Shown here: positions 5,561 through 7,130 of the stretch, in pieces
Layout: the number at the start of each line of letters is the position of its first letter
How positions within the stretch are numbered: the stretch's first letter is position 1
Origin: Lachnospiraceae bacterium
GTDB lineage: Bacteria > Bacillota > Clostridia > Lachnospirales > Lachnospiraceae
DNA length: 7,130 bases
Reading direction: 5' to 3'
Assembly: GCA_017477805.1 (NCBI GenBank)
Contig: JAFUUM010000148.1
Span: 1 to 7,130, forward strand
Translations under genes and position numbers: made by a program
Notes under the pieces: model-generated
Told to the model about the DNA's origin: nothing
The model's input: the letters and a program-made list of their open reading frames with translations, nothing else
Databases searched by the model: none

Positions 5561-6493
5561 ATGGCAGCGGCAAAGAGAGGTTTAGGACGGGGACTTGACG
5601 CACTGATCCCCAAGTCAGCAGCACCCGAGAAAAACGAAACGAAAGCAGCACCTGCTACCCAGCAGACGCCCAAGGGCGAGATACCCAGTACAGAGGGAAC
5701 TGTTGTAAAGGTAAAGATCACAAAGGTGGAACCTAACCGTGATCAGCCCCGTAAGAATTTTGATGAGGATGCACTGCAGGAACTTGCGGATTCCATCAAA
5801 CAGTATGGTATCTTCCAGCCCATCCTGGTACAGGACAGAAAAGATCATTACGAGATCATTGCCGGTGAGCGCAGATGGAGAGCTGCAAAACTGGCAGGTT
5901 TAAAAGAAGTCCCTGTGATCATTAAGCAGTACACCGAGCAGGAGATCGTGGAGATTTCCCTCATCGAGAACATCCAGAGAGAAAACTTAAACCCCATCGA
6001 AGAAGCACAGGCTTACAAACGTCTGCTGACAGAGTTCAACTTAAAGCAGGATGAGTTTGCGGAGCGGGTATCCAAGAGCCGTACCGCAGTGACCAACTCC
6101 ATGAGACTTTTAAAACTCTGCGATGAGGTACAGAGGATGATCATTGAAGAAATGATCACCACCGGTCATGCAAGAGCACTGATCACGGTGGAGAATCCTT
6201 CCGATCAGTACGAGCTGGCACAGAAGATCTTTGATGAAAAACTCAGTGTTCGCGAGACCGAAAAACTGGTCAGAGATCTTGGTAAAGAAAAGAAGACCAA
6301 AGCAGTTGCTCCCAAGCAGGAAGATACTACTTTGAAACTGATCTATCAGGATATCGAGAACCGGATGAAATCATCTCTTGGCACAAAGGTATCCATCGAC
6401 GGTAAGGGGGACGGTACCGGAAAGATCGAGATCGAGTTCTACAGTAACGACGAACTGGATCGTTTGACGGAACTGCTGACTCATACCAACTAA
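5561..6493 (+). CDS. parB: Chromosome-partitioning CTPase clamp ParB (Spo0J)
   Basis: Binds parS and slides on DNA as a CTP-gated clamp; recruits condensin and stimulates ParA. Domains in order: the N-terminal ParA-activating peptide KRGLGRGLDALIP (5-17); a flexible Ala/Pro/Glu/Lys linker (18-45); the CTP-binding N-domain (46-150) with PNRDQPRKNF (58-67), the GERRWRAA box (102-109) and ENIQRENLNPIEEA (136-149); the parS-reading helix-turn-helix LKQDEFAERVSKSRTAVTNSM (161-181, within a helical domain to about 240); a charged linker (241-255); and the C-terminal dimerisation domain (256-309). All CTPase boxes look intact. Length of 310 is slightly above B. subtilis Spo0J (282), mostly in the linkers. 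The start has AAAGGA (5546-5551), 9 bases upstream. I found no parS inside this gene, unlike B. subtilis spo0J. Confidence 0.97.
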   Translation: MAAAKRGLGRGLDALIPKSAAPEKNETKAAPATQQTPKGEIPSTEGTVVKVKITKVEPNRDQPRKNFDEDALQELADSIKQYGIFQPILVQDRKDHYEIIAGERRWRAAKLAGLKEVPVIIKQYTEQEIVEISLIENIQRENLNPIEEAQAYKRLLTEFNLKQDEFAERVSKSRTAVTNSMRLLKLCDEVQRMIIEEMITTGHARALITVENPSDQYELAQKIFDEKLSVRETEKLVRDLGKEKKTKAVAPKQEDTTLKLIYQDIENRMKSSLGTKVSIDGKGDGTGKIEIEFYSNDELDRLTELLTHTN

Positions 6494-6519
6494 ACTACTG
6501 AAAACTGAAAGGGGAGAAC

Positions 6520-7038
6520 ATGACAAGCGGATTTTTGGCCTCCATCGGCCTTGGAAGTATAGATCCGGGCTATATTCTTTTAGGATTGATTGCAGCGGTT
6601 GTGATACTGCTCATCCTGCTCATCGTCTTCATAGTGAAGACAAATAAATTAACAAAACGGTATGAAGCTTTTATGCAGGGAAAAAATGCAAAGAGCATGG
6701 AAAAGCAGATCGCCGGTGTTTGTCAGGATATTGAAAAACTGAAAGAGAACACAGATCAGCATCACCGGGATATCCGGACCCTGTACAAAAACTTGGAGCC
6801 GGCATTCCAGAAAGTCGGCATCGTCAGATACGATGCATTTCAGCAGATCAGCGGAAAACTTTCCTTTGTCCTTGCACTGCTGGATGAAAAGGATAACGGA
6901 TTTATCCTGAACTCCGTGTACGGAACGGAAAGCAGTTATACTTATGTAAAAGAGATCAAGCGCGGCAAAGCTCAGGGAGATCTGTCCCCCGAAGAAAAGG
7001 AAGCGCTGGAACAGGCATCCGGAAGAGAAACAATTTGA
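6520..7038 (+). CDS. DUF4446 family membrane-anchored protein, function unknown
   Basis: 172 residues. One hydrophobic segment at about 18-39 (YILLGLIAAVVILLILLIVFIV) followed by KTNKLTKRY suggests an N-out, C-in signal anchor with no cleavage site. A helical, probably coiled-coil stretch follows (about 55-95). The conserved core is KVGIVRYDAFQQISGKLSFVLALLD (about 98-122) and NSVYGTESSYTYVKEIKRGK (about 130-149), the hallmark of DUF4446, then SPEEKEALEQA near the end. The family has no established biochemical role, but its gene is repeatedly found after parB in Clostridia, which hints at a job connected with the cell envelope or chromosome. Ribosome site AAAGGGGAG ends 3 bases before the ATG. 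It starts 26 bases after parB, probably in the same transcript. Confidence 0.88.
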   Translation: MTSGFLASIGLGSIDPGYILLGLIAAVVILLILLIVFIVKTNKLTKRYEAFMQGKNAKSMEKQIAGVCQDIEKLKENTDQHHRDIRTLYKNLEPAFQKVGIVRYDAFQQISGKLSFVLALLDEKDNGFILNSVYGTESSYTYVKEIKRGKAQGDLSPEEKEALEQASGRETI

Positions 7039-7075
7039 AGAGATTATAGAAAGAATACAGAAAGAAGGATCGGAC

Positions 7076-7130
7076 ATGATCGACATCAAATTCTTAAGAG
7101 AAAACCCTGACGTAGTAAAAGAGAACATCA
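7076..7130 (+). CDS. serS: Serine-tRNA ligase, N-terminal 18 codons (3' end outside window)
   Basis: ATG at 7076 with AAGGA (7065-7069) 6 bases upstream opens MIDIKFLRENPDVVKENI, the standard start of bacterial SerRS: the first strand and helix of the N-terminal coiled-coil arm that grips tRNA-Ser. The catalytic domain lies beyond the window. It is 37 bases downstream of the DUF4446 gene with no terminator or clear promoter between, so cotranscription is likely. The frame is open upstream of the ATG back to at least 7022. Confidence 0.87.
   Translation, partial: MIDIKFLRENPDVVKENI

Noticed and set aside
5193..5651. 152-codon minus-strand frame across the parA-parB junction
   Set aside because: It is antisense to the conserved parA and parB coding sequence, with no family features.
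6649..7128. 159-codon minus-strand frame over the DUF4446 and serS start region
   Set aside because: Phe/Ser-rich reading of the complement of Glu/Lys-rich coding DNA; no support.

Overview
The window is a bacterial, ori-proximal core segment with every gene on the + strand. In order it holds the 3' end of khpB (jag), mnmE, mnmG, rsmG, a 308-base spacer carrying the chromosome partition sites (parS), parA (soj), parB (spo0J), a DUF4446 membrane protein gene, and the first 18 codons of serS. The order khpB-mnmE-mnmG-rsmG-parA-parB is the conserved arrangement beside oriC in Firmicutes. DUF4446 followed by serS, the wording of the MnmG protein, purine-rich Shine-Dalgarno sites and moderate G+C all point to Clostridia, most likely Lachnospiraceae. 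That placement rests on recalled family features, not on a search.

Left part (1-4482): the RNA-biology genes. KhpB is an RNA-binding KH/R3H protein. A strong hairpin follows it. MnmE and MnmG are the two subunits of the enzyme that modifies the wobble uridine of certain tRNAs, and RsmG is the 16S rRNA G527 methyltransferase. mnmE, mnmG and rsmG are spaced by 12 and 6 bases and are surely cotranscribed.

Middle (4483-4790): an AT-rich spacer with two perfect 16-bp parS palindromes, two degenerate relatives, a 9-bp inverted repeat, and a family of short repeats built on GATTC/GAATC. It ends in a good extended -10 promoter for parA. Three further parS-like sequences lie inside the coding regions of mnmG (two) and rsmG (one), so the ParB loading zone may span about 2.4 kb.

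Right part (4791-7130): parA and parB (2-base gap), then the DUF4446 gene and serS, probably one transcription unit. ParB binds parS as a CTP-dependent clamp and the ParA ATPase acts on it, so the genes for both proteins lie next to their target DNA.

I see no mobile element, CRISPR array, tRNA or rRNA gene, or unknown multigene system. The most interesting material is the fine structure of the partition region: parS-like sites in coding DNA, one of them in an apparent extra segment of MnmG, and the unexplained GATTC repeat family between the parS sites.
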